This document shows, one piece after another, positions 23,868-33,252 of a DNA stretch of 41,057 nucleotides (position 1 is the stretch's first letter; every line of letters begins with the position of its first letter). The notes beneath the pieces are model-generated. The model was not told the DNA's origin, did not search any database, and saw only the letters and a list, made by a program, of their open reading frames with translations. The position numbers were made by a program, and so were the translations under genes. Source of the DNA: an uncultured Clostridia bacterium. GTDB taxonomy: Bacteria; Bacillota; Clostridia; TANB77; CAG-508. The stretch spans positions 1-41,057 of the forward strand of contig CAMMZC010000013.1 of assembly GCA_946529215.1 (NCBI GenBank). Reading direction: 5' to 3'.

Positions 23868-26800
23868 ATGGGAGACTTTGTGCACCTACATATTCACAGT
23901 GAATTTAGTTTGCTAGATGGAGCAAATCGTATAAAAGACATTCCAAAAAGGGCAAAAGAGCTTAGAATGGATTCAATTGCAATTACAGACCATGGAGTTA
24001 TGTATGGTGTAATTGATTTTTATAAAGCCTGCAAAAATGAAGGAGTAAAGCCAATTATAGGGTGTGAGGTTTATGTTGCACCACGTGGTAGAACTAGGCA
24101 TGACAAAAAGCCTGGTGTTGACAACAGATACAATCACCTTATTTTGCTTGCGAAAAATATGCAAGGATATAGAAATTTAAGTAAGCTAGTTTCTATAGGT
24201 TTTACAGAAGGATATTATTATAAACCAAGAATAGATTATGAAGTTTTAGAAAAATATAGTGAAGGGCTAATTTGTTTAAGTGCGTGTTTAGCAGGTGCTG
24301 TAAATCAGGCACTTTTAAATGGAAGAGAAGAAGAAGCGGAAGATATTGCAAATTGGCATAAAAATGTTTTTGGAGAAGATTATTATATAGAGATTCAAAA
24401 TAATGGAATAGCAGAGCAAGTTCTTGCAAATCAAAGACTTGTTAAACTTGCAAGAAAACTTGATATTCCACTAGTTGCAACAAATGATGCACATTATTTA
24501 AAAAGAGAAGATGCATATAATCATGAGGTTTTGCTTTGTATTCAAACAGGAAAGCGAATGAGTGATCCTGACAGAATGAGGTTTGAAACAGAAGAGCTAT
24601 ATATCAAATCACCAGAAGAGATGATAGAGTATTTTAAGGCATTTCCAGACGCAATAGAAAATACAGTAAAAATTGCAGAAAAGTGTAATGTGGAATTTGA
24701 ATTTGGACATACAATACTCCCAAATTATGATGTACCACCTGAATTTGAAACACATTATGATTTTTTGAAAAAACTTTGTGATGATGGAATAAAGGAAAGA
24801 TATGGTGAAAATCCAACCAAAGAAATTTTAGATAGAGCAGAATATGAAATTGGAATAATCAAAAAAATGGGATATGTAGATTATTATCTAATTGTTTGGG
24901 ATTTTATACACTATGCAAAAGAGCATGGAATTCCAGTAGGACCAGGAAGAGGTTCAGGAGCAGGTTCAATACTTGCGTATGCAATTGGAATTACAGACAT
25001 TGACCCTATGAAATACAATTTGCTTTTTGAAAGATTTTTAAACCCTGAAAGAATTAGTATGCCTGATTTTGACGTTGACTTTAGTGATGAGCAAAGACAA
25101 GAAGTTATAGATTATGTTTCAAAAAAATATGGGCACGACCATGTTTCTCAGATTATTACATTTGGAACTTTAGCTGCAAAAAATGCGATTAGAAATGTGG
25201 GAAGAGCCTTAGATGTATCACTTCAAGAAACAGATAAAATTGCAAAAATGATTCCAAATGAGATTCATATTACAATTAAAAAAGCATTAGAAGAAAATGT
25301 TGAGCTTCGCACATTGTATGAAACAGACTCTAAAGTTAAAGAGTTATTAAATGTATCTATGGCATTAGAGGGAATGCCAAAAAATACTTCTACACATGCA
25401 TGTGGAGTGGTAATTACAAAAGACCCTGTAGACACATATGTTCCACTTTATGAAAGAGATGGGCAAATTTCTACACAATTTATAATGACAACTTTGGAAG
25501 AATTAGGACTTCTTAAAATGGACTTTTTAGGACTTCGTACTTTGTCTGTTATAAAAAATACAATAGAGGAAGTTAAACACACAAGAGGAGAAATTGTGGA
25601 ATTCGACCAAGAAATGAACGATCCAGAAGTATATAAATTATGGCAAGAAGGAAAAAGCTGTGGAATATTTCAATTTGAATCTCAAGGTATGACAAACTTT
25701 ATGATGGAACTAAAGCCAGATTGCTTAGAAGATTTAATAGCAGGAGTTTCACTTTATAGACCGGGGCCTATGGATCAAATTCCAAGATATATTAGAGGAA
25801 AAGTTACAGGAAAATATGAATATACTCATCCAAGCTTAGAGCCGATTTTAAATGTAACTTATGGTTGTATGGTTTATCAAGAACAAGTTATGCAAATAGT
25901 TAGAGACTTAGCAGGATATTCTTTAGGTAGAGCAGACTTGGTACGTCGTGCAATGGGAAAGAAAAAACTTGACGTAATGGCAAAAGAAAGAGAAATTTTT
26001 ATAAATGGACAAGTTGATGAGCAAGGAAATGTAGTAGTTCCTGGTTGCGTAAGAAATGGTATTGATGCCGAATCTGCAAATAAAATTTTTGATGAAATGG
26101 CAGAATTTGCAAAATATGCATTTAACAAATCTCATGCAGCATGTTATGCAGTTGTAGCATATAGAACAGCATATTTAAAAAAATATTATACACCAGAATT
26201 TATGTCAGCAATGCTTAATAGTTATTTAGGAAATTTAGACAGAGTTCCAATTTATATAGATGAATGCCATGATTTAGGAATACAAATTTTGAAACCTGAT
26301 ATAAATAAGAGCTTTTTGAAATTTACGGTTGAGAAAAAGGCTGGCTTTGACGAAAAAAGTAACATAGAAGAAAAAGATTTAAATAACGCAAATATTAGAT
26401 TTGGTTTAGGAAGTATAAAAAATGTTGGAATTGCACCTGTAGAAGCAATAATTGCAGAACGTGAAAAAAACGGAGAATACAAAAGTTTTACAGATTTTTG
26501 TGAAAGAATTTCTGATGAAGCAGTTAATAAAAAATGCATAGAGAGTTTGATAAAAGCAGGAGTATTTGACGAATTTGAACAAACAAGAGCAACACTTTTA
26601 GCTTCTTTTGAAAATATAATAGACATAATTCAAAGTAGCAAGAAAAAGGGAATGCAAGGACAATTTTCAATGTTTGATTTAACAACAGGTGATGACGAAG
26701 AAAAGAGCGATATGAATGAATTTAAATATATATTTAATGAGCAAGAAGAGTTATCAGAAAGAGAACTTTTATCTTTAGAAAAAGAAATGCTAGGAATATA

Positions 26801-27476
26801 TTTATCAGGTCATCCATTAGAAAAATTAAAAGAACAAATTGAAAGGCAAACAAATATTAGCACAAAGGATTTGGCGCAAATAGATAGTCAAATGGCAAAT
26901 GTAGAAGAACAGGATTTAGAAGATCCAGAAGCACTATCTAGCATTGCAAGTCAAATGCAAAATGCAAAAGAAAGTAAATTCAAAGATGGGCAAGAAGTTA
27001 CTTATGCAGGAATAATTACAAAAATAAAGAAAAAATTCACAAAAACAAACAAAATAATGGCATTTGTTACAATAGAAGATTTGTATGGAACAGCAGAAAT
27101 TCTTACATTTGAAAACACATATCTAAAATCGCAATCTAGCTTAATGGAAGAAAATATTGTTCTTGTAAAAGGAAGACTTAGTATAAGAGATGGTGAAAAA
27201 ACTGCAATAATTGCAAATGAAATAACTGATTTTGCTGAGAAGAAATCAAAAGTTTTATCACTTGACATTACAGGAGCTACAGAAGAAACAAAGGTAAAAC
27301 TTAGAGGAGCTATAAAATACTTTAATGGAGAAATGAACAATATTAAAGTTCAAATTAAAGACGGAGAGAAAACTATGCCATGTGGAGCGATTTATTGCAC
27401 AGAAGAAATTTTTAAAGTATTTGAAGAGATTTTGGGTGGAGAAAAAGTGAGGATTGAAAATATAACAATTTTGTAA
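23868..27476 (+). CDS. dnaE: DNA polymerase III alpha subunit
   Basis: Replicative polymerase of the DnaE type, 1202 aa. The N-terminal PHP domain begins HLHIHSEFSLLDGANRI. The polymerase catalytic motif PDFDVDFSD is near residue 400, with GPGRGSGAGSILAYAIGITD before it. Further conserved segments are MDFLGLRTLSVI, YRPGPMDQIPRYI, YQEQVMQI and FNKSHAACYAVVAYRTAYLK. The C-terminal third has the helix-hairpin-helix region and an OB fold (VTYAGIITKIKKKFTK). It lies in its own transcription unit between two terminators. A PolC-type polymerase would be expected elsewhere in the genome. Confidence 0.97.
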   Translation: MGDFVHLHIHSEFSLLDGANRIKDIPKRAKELRMDSIAITDHGVMYGVIDFYKACKNEGVKPIIGCEVYVAPRGRTRHDKKPGVDNRYNHLILLAKNMQGYRNLSKLVSIGFTEGYYYKPRIDYEVLEKYSEGLICLSACLAGAVNQALLNGREEEAEDIANWHKNVFGEDYYIEIQNNGIAEQVLANQRLVKLARKLDIPLVATNDAHYLKREDAYNHEVLLCIQTGKRMSDPDRMRFETEELYIKSPEEMIEYFKAFPDAIENTVKIAEKCNVEFEFGHTILPNYDVPPEFETHYDFLKKLCDDGIKERYGENPTKEILDRAEYEIGIIKKMGYVDYYLIVWDFIHYAKEHGIPVGPGRGSGAGSILAYAIGITDIDPMKYNLLFERFLNPERISMPDFDVDFSDEQRQEVIDYVSKKYGHDHVSQIITFGTLAAKNAIRNVGRALDVSLQETDKIAKMIPNEIHITIKKALEENVELRTLYETDSKVKELLNVSMALEGMPKNTSTHACGVVITKDPVDTYVPLYERDGQISTQFIMTTLEELGLLKMDFLGLRTLSVIKNTIEEVKHTRGEIVEFDQEMNDPEVYKLWQEGKSCGIFQFESQGMTNFMMELKPDCLEDLIAGVSLYRPGPMDQIPRYIRGKVTGKYEYTHPSLEPILNVTYGCMVYQEQVMQIVRDLAGYSLGRADLVRRAMGKKKLDVMAKEREIFINGQVDEQGNVVVPGCVRNGIDAESANKIFDEMAEFAKYAFNKSHAACYAVVAYRTAYLKKYYTPEFMSAMLNSYLGNLDRVPIYIDECHDLGIQILKPDINKSFLKFTVEKKAGFDEKSNIEEKDLNNANIRFGLGSIKNVGIAPVEAIIAEREKNGEYKSFTDFCERISDEAVNKKCIESLIKAGVFDEFEQTRATLLASFENIIDIIQSSKKKGMQGQFSMFDLTTGDDEEKSDMNEFKYIFNEQEELSERELLSLEKEMLGIYLSGHPLEKLKEQIERQTNISTKDLAQIDSQMANVEEQDLEDPEALSSIASQMQNAKESKFKDGQEVTYAGIITKIKKKFTKTNKIMAFVTIEDLYGTAEILTFENTYLKSQSSLMEENIVLVKGRLSIRDGEKTAIIANEITDFAEKKSKVLSLDITGATEETKVKLRGAIKYFNGEMNNIKVQIKDGEKTMPCGAIYCTEEIFKVFEEILGGEKVRIENITIL

Positions 27477-27531
27477 TATAGATTTAATGTGATTAACCGC
27501 AAAAGCTTGAAACATTATCTAGGTGAAACTA

Positions 27532-27561
27532 AAAAAATGCAAGAATTTCCTTGCATTTTTT
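27532..27561 (+). terminator. intrinsic terminator after dnaE
   Basis: AAAAAATGCAAG (27532-27543) pairs with CTTGCATTTTTT (27550-27561), with a 6-base loop and T run. Confidence 0.9.
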
Positions 27562-27614
27562 CTATTTCTAGTGTAAAATAAATTTACAAAAAAGAGAAAA
27601 GTATTTGATATAGA

Positions 27615-27644
27615 TTGCTTAAAAATTCACATTAGGTATATAAT
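27615..27644 (+). promoter_or_regulatory. sigma-A-type promoter
   Basis: TTGCTT (27615-27620), 18 bases, TATAAT (27639-27644), 24 bases before the ATG at 27669. Confidence 0.6.
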
Positions 27645-27668
27645 AAAATCAAAGAGGAGGAATGTGCA

Positions 27669-29336
27669 ATGCAAGGAATAGGAATAGGTGAAAGTGATTT
27701 CAAAATTTTAAGATCCAAAGACCTTTATTATATAGATAAATCATTATTTATAAAACACATATTAGATAATAGTAGTAAAATAGCATTAATAACACGTCCA
27801 AGAAGATTTGGAAAAACATTAAATATGAGTATGTTAAGACATTTTCTAGATTGTAATCAAAAAGATTCTCGTAAACTTTTTGAAGGTTTAAAAATAATGG
27901 AACAAAGTGAATTTTATACAGAAAAATTAGGAGCATATCCAGTTATATATCTAACAATGAAAGATGTTCAAGGAGATAATTTTGAAGAAATGTTATACTT
28001 TTTTCAAACACAGCTTATAGAACTATTTATGGAACATCTACAACTTTTAAAAAGTGAAAAAATATTAGATATAGAAAAAGAGAGGTTTAATTCTATATTA
28101 AATTTGAAAGCAAATAAACCTCAATTACAAGAGGCTATAAAACTATTATCTCGAATGCTTTATGTAGAACACGAAAAACCTGTATATATCATAATAGACG
28201 AATATGATGTTCCATTGCAAAATGCTTATGTAAAAGGCTTTTATGATGATGCAATTAAATTTTTTAGAACATTTTATGGAATAACATTTAAAGATAATCA
28301 ATATATGGAAAAAACAGTTCTAACAGGTGTTTCGAGAGTAGCTAAAGAAAGTATTTTTAGTGGAGCTAACAATTTTGATGTATACACAGTTTTAGATGAC
28401 GAATTTAGTGAAGATTTTGGAATAACATCAGAAGAAATAGATAAAGTTTTAGCAGATTTTGAGATAAAAGAAAATGTAGAAGAAATAAAAAAATGGTATG
28501 ATGGCTACAAAATAGGAAAAACAGAAGGAATATATAACCCATGGAGCATATTAAAATATTTAAAACAAAGAGAATTAGTACCATATTGGGTAAATACAAG
28601 CTCAAATGACTTGATAAAATTAATTTTAACAAAATCAAGTAGCGTAAAAGAAAGAATAGAAAGACTAATGAAAGGTGAGGCAATAGAAGCAAAAATTAAT
28701 CTTGAAACAATAATAGTAGGAATAGAAAACAATGAAGACAATATTTGGGGATTACTTGTTGGCACAGGATATTTAAAAGTAACAGAAGTAGTCGATTTAG
28801 CAGAAAACATATATAAAGTAAAAATTGTAAATAATGAAATAAGAATATTATTTTCTCAAATAATAAGAGATTGGTTCTCAAACAAAGTTATAGGAAATGA
28901 CTTAAATAGTATAATGAAAGACTTAGTAACACTTAACTTAGAAGAATTTAAAGAAAAATTTAAAATTCTTGTAATGCAAATGTTTAGCTTTATGGATGTA
29001 GGAAAAGATACAGCAGAAAACTTTTATCACGCATTTGTATTAGGAATGCTAGTATCACTTAAAGACACTTATGTTGTAAATTCTAACAGAGAATCAGGAA
29101 TGGGAAGATATGACATAATGTTAGAGCCAAAAGATAAAAATGCAAATAGTTTTATAATGGAATTTAAAGTTTTTAAAGAGGATAAAGAAAAAGACATAGA
29201 AGAAACAATTGCAAATGCTAAAAAGCAGATAGAAGATAAACAATATGAAACTTCTTTAAGAGAAAGAGGATATACAAATATTACAAAAATGGTTTTTGCA
29301 TTTGATGGAAAAGATGTAAAAATAGAAGAATATTAG
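27669..29336 (+). CDS. AAA-family ATPase with C-terminal PD-(D/E)XK nuclease-like domain
   Basis: 555-aa member of a family abundant in gut Clostridia and Bacteroidetes. The N-terminus has the family start (GESDFKILRSKDLYYIDKS) and a Walker A variant (RPRRFGKTLNMSML). The Walker B is YIIIDEYDVPLQ. Near residues 470-520 a nuclease-like pattern occurs (SGMGRYDIMLEPKD ... SFIMEFKVFK), with Asp and Glu-X-Lys. The role of this family is unclear; mobile or defence functions have been suggested from its patchy, multicopy spread. It is a lone gene with its own promoter and a GAGGAGGAA ribosome site. No second copy is in the window. Confidence 0.82.
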   Translation: MQGIGIGESDFKILRSKDLYYIDKSLFIKHILDNSSKIALITRPRRFGKTLNMSMLRHFLDCNQKDSRKLFEGLKIMEQSEFYTEKLGAYPVIYLTMKDVQGDNFEEMLYFFQTQLIELFMEHLQLLKSEKILDIEKERFNSILNLKANKPQLQEAIKLLSRMLYVEHEKPVYIIIDEYDVPLQNAYVKGFYDDAIKFFRTFYGITFKDNQYMEKTVLTGVSRVAKESIFSGANNFDVYTVLDDEFSEDFGITSEEIDKVLADFEIKENVEEIKKWYDGYKIGKTEGIYNPWSILKYLKQRELVPYWVNTSSNDLIKLILTKSSSVKERIERLMKGEAIEAKINLETIIVGIENNEDNIWGLLVGTGYLKVTEVVDLAENIYKVKIVNNEIRILFSQIIRDWFSNKVIGNDLNSIMKDLVTLNLEEFKEKFKILVMQMFSFMDVGKDTAENFYHAFVLGMLVSLKDTYVVNSNRESGMGRYDIMLEPKDKNANSFIMEFKVFKEDKEKDIEETIANAKKQIEDKQYETSLRERGYTNITKMVFAFDGKDVKIEEY

Positions 29337-29406
29337 CTTTTTATAATATTAAAAATATACTACGACAAATTAAAAAAATTATTTTTAAAAAATATGAAAA
29401 AAAAGA

Positions 29407-29431
29407 GGGATTTTGTTTTTTAATGAAGAAT
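29407..29431 (+). promoter_or_regulatory. sigma-H-like promoter for spoVG
   Basis: GGGATTT (29407-29413), 14 bases, GAAT (29428-29431). The Bacillus spoVG promoter, the model sigma-H promoter, has AGGATTT, 14 bases, GAAT. The match in spacing and gene identity supports this call; one base differs in the -35 element. Confidence 0.55.
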
Positions 29432-29500
29432 AATAATATTAGTACATAAAACAAAAGTATGTACAAAAAATATTTTAACTAAAAGAAAGAGGTGCTTAAT

Positions 29501-29776
29501 ATGCAAATTACAGATGTACGTTTAAGAAAGGTAAATTCAGAAAACAGAATGAAGGCTGTTGCTTCTATAACATTCGATAATGAATTCGCAGTTCATGATA
29601 TCAAAGTTATCGAAAGCCAAAATGGATTATTCATTGCTATGCCTAGCAGAAAAACTCCAAACGGAGAATTCAAAGATATAGCTCATCCAATTAATCCAGA
29701 AACAAGAGAAAAGATTCAAAATGCTATTTTAGAAGCTTACAATGCTCCAGAAGAAGCAGAAGGATCAGCTGAATAA
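29501..29776 (+). CDS. spoVG: septation/regulatory protein SpoVG
   Basis: Small nucleic-acid-binding regulator of about 91 aa that acts in sporulation, septation and envelope control. It starts [20 protein letters not shown], with [15 protein letters not shown] and the block [20 protein letters not shown], all nearly invariant. A short acidic C-terminus (Glu/Ala-rich) follows. ATG 29501 is used; the in-frame GTG at 29492 belongs to the ribosome site AAAGAGGTG. It has its own sigma-H-like promoter and a terminator. Confidence 0.95.
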   Translation: MQITDVRLRKVNSENRMKAVASITFDNEFAVHDIKVIESQNGLFIAMPSRKTPNGEFKDIAHPINPETREKIQNAILEAYNAPEEAEGSAE

Positions 29777-29795
29777 TTATAAAATTAATAAGGGG

Positions 29796-29829
29796 GATTA
29801 TTCTAAGATCTAGAATAATCTTCTTTTTT
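29796..29829 (+). terminator. intrinsic terminator after spoVG
   Basis: GATTATTCTA (29796-29805) pairs with TAGAATAATC (29811-29820), with a 5-base loop and TTCTTTTTT. Confidence 0.9.
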
Positions 29830-29871
29830 GATTATATAATCATGCATAGTGAGAAAGGGATGAAATTTTAT

Positions 29872-31818
29872 ATGAAGAAAACAGCATTTATAAAAAATAA
29901 AAATGTAAAATATTTTTTTATAGCTTTATTTGTGGCAATTGGGTTATCACTATCTTTAAATATTTTTAAGGACGCACAACTAGGAATATCTAGCAATACA
30001 AATAAAATATTAAAATTATTAATAAAGCTTGAGAAATCTTTTAATAAAAATACTTTTTATTCTATGGTCATTTTTGGATTTACATATTTATTACTTTATA
30101 TAAGAAAAAGTAAGGAAAAGGATATATTTAAAAATATACTTGCTTTATTATTTTCAGCATTTACAGTTTTGGGATATAGTTATTCTAAAACTAATAGCTG
30201 GAACTTGATTTTCGGTGGTAAATTTCAATTTTTTAAAGCAATAATTGTTGCAATAAGTTATTTTATTATATTTAAACTTATTATAGATTGTCTTTTTGAA
30301 TACATAATTCCAAAAATAAAATATAAAGCTTCAAATAATAAAATATTTAATTTTATTTTTGAAAAGCACTCTTTTTTGGTACCATTAGTTATAATTTTAC
30401 TTTGTTGGTTACCATATGTAATATTATTTTATCCAGGAGTTTTAATGTCAGATTCTAGTAATCAAATTAAACAATATTTTGGAATGGAAATATCTGATAC
30501 TACTTCTACAAATTCGGTAAAACTTCTAGATGAAAATGTTAAAATAACGAATCATCATCCTGTTTTACATACCTTTATTTTAGGTACGTGTTTAAATATA
30601 GGAAGAAAGTTAATTAATGATAATTTTGGGATATTTATATATACATTTTTACAATTGATTACTTTAGCAGTATCTTTTGCATATATTATCAATTTTATGA
30701 AGAAATTAAAGACTAACAATTATATTAGAGTAGCAACTTTATTGTTGTTTGCATTATTTCCAATATTTCCTTTTTATGCAATGGAAATAACTAAAGATGT
30801 ACCATATACAAGTGTATTAATTATTTATATTTGTCAATTGTACAAAATTATAAAAAACTATAACAATAAAAAGATGTCAAATTGGAAAGTGGCATCAATA
30901 ATTACAATTAGCATACTTGTTTGTTTATTAAGAAATAATGGATTATATTCGATTATTTTGTCTTTACCTTTTGTAGCTATTTTCAATAAGGTTAACAGAA
31001 AAAGAATATTATTTATTACAGTATTTGTTTTTATATTTTATGAGCTATTTTTAAAAGTTCTTTTACCAATATGTAAAATACCAAATACTGGAGTTAGAGA
31101 GATGCTCTCAGTTCCATTACAACAGACAGCAAGATATGTTAAACAATATGATAAAGAAATAACAGATGAAGAAAAAGAAGTTATAGATAAGCTATTAAAC
31201 TACAAAACATTGGCAACTAGATATGTACCAGAACGTTCTGATGCTGTAAAAAATGAATTTAATAAAGATGCAACAAGTGAAGATTTAAAAAACTATTTCA
31301 AAATATGGTTTAAACAATTTTTTAAGCATCCAAATGTTTATTTTGAATCTTTTATAAATAATTACTACGGATATTTCTATTTAGAAGAGAAAACGGTAGA
31401 ATACACAGCCAAATATATAGAAAAATGTGACGAAAAAATCAATAAAAACGGTGATTTTAAATATTCATATAATAAAATGATAAATGGTAGAAAAGCAATT
31501 AAAGAATATTTAAATATAAGTAAAAAAATACCTGTAATTAGTTGGGTTACCAATCTAGCTATAAATAATTGGATTATATTATTAATAATATGTTATTTAC
31601 TATATATAAAAAAATATAAAGAAATTGTATTCATTTTGCCATCTTTAGTTACGGTATTAGTTTGTTTAATATCACCTGTAAATGCATATTTTAGATATTC
31701 ATTGCCAAATATTTTTGCAATACCATTGATTATTAGTATTTTTCTTGATATAATAAGTAAAGACAAGGAGGAATTTTTAGATGAACCAAAAAATTGCAGT
31801 AATAATACCATGTTATAA
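29872..31818 (+). CDS. polytopic membrane protein, DUF6020/GT-C-like
   Basis: About 648 aa with some 12-13 hydrophobic helices. The segment LPYVILFYPGVLMSDSSNQ followed by TNHHPVLHTFILG, and later FPFYAMEITKDVPYTSVL, resemble the DUF6020 family, which has a GT-C-like layout (acidic residue after the first helix, large extracytoplasmic C-terminal loop). It is followed by a GT2 transferase and a GtrA flippase, so I infer that it takes a polyprenyl-linked sugar outside the cell and adds it to a surface polymer. The ATGs at 29842 and 29860 are possible starts; ATG 29872 has the better position after GAGAAAGGGA. The end overlaps the next gene by 38 bases. Confidence 0.7.
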   Translation: MKKTAFIKNKNVKYFFIALFVAIGLSLSLNIFKDAQLGISSNTNKILKLLIKLEKSFNKNTFYSMVIFGFTYLLLYIRKSKEKDIFKNILALLFSAFTVLGYSYSKTNSWNLIFGGKFQFFKAIIVAISYFIIFKLIIDCLFEYIIPKIKYKASNNKIFNFIFEKHSFLVPLVIILLCWLPYVILFYPGVLMSDSSNQIKQYFGMEISDTTSTNSVKLLDENVKITNHHPVLHTFILGTCLNIGRKLINDNFGIFIYTFLQLITLAVSFAYIINFMKKLKTNNYIRVATLLLFALFPIFPFYAMEITKDVPYTSVLIIYICQLYKIIKNYNNKKMSNWKVASIITISILVCLLRNNGLYSIILSLPFVAIFNKVNRKRILFITVFVFIFYELFLKVLLPICKIPNTGVREMLSVPLQQTARYVKQYDKEITDEEKEVIDKLLNYKTLATRYVPERSDAVKNEFNKDATSEDLKNYFKIWFKQFFKHPNVYFESFINNYYGYFYLEEKTVEYTAKYIEKCDEKINKNGDFKYSYNKMINGRKAIKEYLNISKKIPVISWVTNLAINNWIILLIICYLLYIKKYKEIVFILPSLVTVLVCLISPVNAYFRYSLPNIFAIPLIISIFLDIISKDKEEFLDEPKNCSNNTML

Positions 31819-32740
31819 TGAAAGTTTAACAATAGAAAAAGTAGTAAAAGATTACAAAGAAGCATTACCAGAAGCAGATATATATGTATATGACAATAAT
31901 TCTTCAGATAAAACAGATGAAATAGCAAGAAAAGCAGGTGCTATAGTAAGATACGAAACTAAGCAAGGCAAAGGAAATGTAATTAGAACTATGTTTAGAG
32001 AAATTGATGCTGACTGTTATCTAATGGTAGATGGAGATGATACATATCCAGCAGAAAATGCAAGAGAGATGTGTAATTATGTCTTAGAAAATAATGTAGA
32101 TATGGTAATAGGAGATAGACTTTCTTCTACATACTTTACAGAAAATAAAAGACTATTTCACAATTTTGGAAATAAACTTGTTCGAAATTTAATTAACAAA
32201 ATATTTAAAAGTAAAATAGTGGACATTATGACAGGTTATAGAGCATTTAGTTATAATTTTGCAAAAACATTTCCTATTTTGTCAAAAGGATTTGAAATAG
32301 AAACAGAAATGACAATACATGCTATAGATAAGAATTTTACACTAAAGGAAATACCAGTACAATATAGAGATAGACCTGCAGGTAGTGTATCAAAATTAAA
32401 TACAATAAGTGATGGAATAAAAGTTGTAAAGACTATAGCTACTTTATTTAAAGAATATAAGCCAACAATATTTTTTAATTTAATTGCAACAATTGTTTTA
32501 ATAATCTCTGGAATAATGGCAACACCAGTCTTTGTTGAATATTTTCAAACAGGACTAGTTCCAAAATTTCCTACATTAATAGTTGCAAGTATATTGTTTG
32601 TGATTTCATTATTACTATATGCTGTGGGAATTACGCTACAATTAATAGTGAAAAAACATAGACAATTATTTGAGATAATGCTAAATCAAACAGAAATATT
32701 AAAAAATATTTCAAAATCAAAAGAAGAAGAGAATGTATAA
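31781..32740 (+). CDS. GT2 family polyprenyl-phosphate glycosyltransferase (GtrB-like)
   Basis: 319 aa. The GT-A domain begins IAVIIPCYNESLTIEKVV; the metal site is MVDGDDTYPA and the later signature GYRAFSYNFAKTFP and GFEIETEMTIHA is that of dolichol/undecaprenyl-phosphate sugar synthases. Two C-terminal membrane helices (residues ~230-255 and 265-290) place it in the GtrB class. It should load a sugar on undecaprenyl phosphate at the inner face. It starts inside the previous gene after AAGGAGGAA and is followed by GtrA. Confidence 0.9.
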   Translation: MNQKIAVIIPCYNESLTIEKVVKDYKEALPEADIYVYDNNSSDKTDEIARKAGAIVRYETKQGKGNVIRTMFREIDADCYLMVDGDDTYPAENAREMCNYVLENNVDMVIGDRLSSTYFTENKRLFHNFGNKLVRNLINKIFKSKIVDIMTGYRAFSYNFAKTFPILSKGFEIETEMTIHAIDKNFTLKEIPVQYRDRPAGSVSKLNTISDGIKVVKTIATLFKEYKPTIFFNLIATIVLIISGIMATPVFVEYFQTGLVPKFPTLIVASILFVISLLLYAVGITLQLIVKKHRQLFEIMLNQTEILKNISKSKEEENV

Positions 32741-32766
32741 AGCCGATAAAAGGGGTTAGATTTTAA

Positions 32767-33252
32767 ATGATAGAAAAAATTGAAAATTTTTGCTTAAACA
32801 TATTAGAAAAAATACATTTGAAAAAAATAGCAGATTTATATAGATTCCATATTTCTGTAATGAGATATTTAATATTTGGGGTATTAACAACTATAATAAA
32901 TATTGTAACATATGCTATATGTTACAATATTTTAAGGATTCCAAATTTAATTAGTAATACAATAGCGTGGATATTATCAGTAGTTGTAGCATATTTAACA
33001 AACAGAAAAAGTGTTTTCAATTCAAAAGCTAATACCAAAAAAGAAATTTTTATAGAGATTATAAGATTTTTCGCAAGCAGGATAGCTACACTTATTTTAG
33101 ACCAAGCAATAATGTTTATTACTGTTGATAAATTTGGATGGAATAGTATTTTAATGAAGATAATTTCAAATATCATCGTAATAATAGCTAATTTTGTACT
33201 TAGCAAATTAGTAGTATTTAAAAATGGAGGTTCTGATGGAAAAGTGGTTTAA
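32767..33252 (+). CDS. GtrA family flippase-like protein
   Basis: 161 aa with four membrane helices. Motif FLIFGVLTTIINIVTYAICYN-like region (FGVLTTIINIVTYA) and AWILSVVVAYLTNRKSVF identify the GtrA family, thought to flip polyprenyl-phosphate sugars. Together with the two preceding genes it forms a gtrABC-like set. The P-type ATPase gene starts 17 bases before this gene ends. Confidence 0.9.
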   Translation: MIEKIENFCLNILEKIHLKKIADLYRFHISVMRYLIFGVLTTIINIVTYAICYNILRIPNLISNTIAWILSVVVAYLTNRKSVFNSKANTKKEIFIEIIRFFASRIATLILDQAIMFITVDKFGWNSILMKIISNIIVIIANFVLSKLVVFKNGGSDGKVV

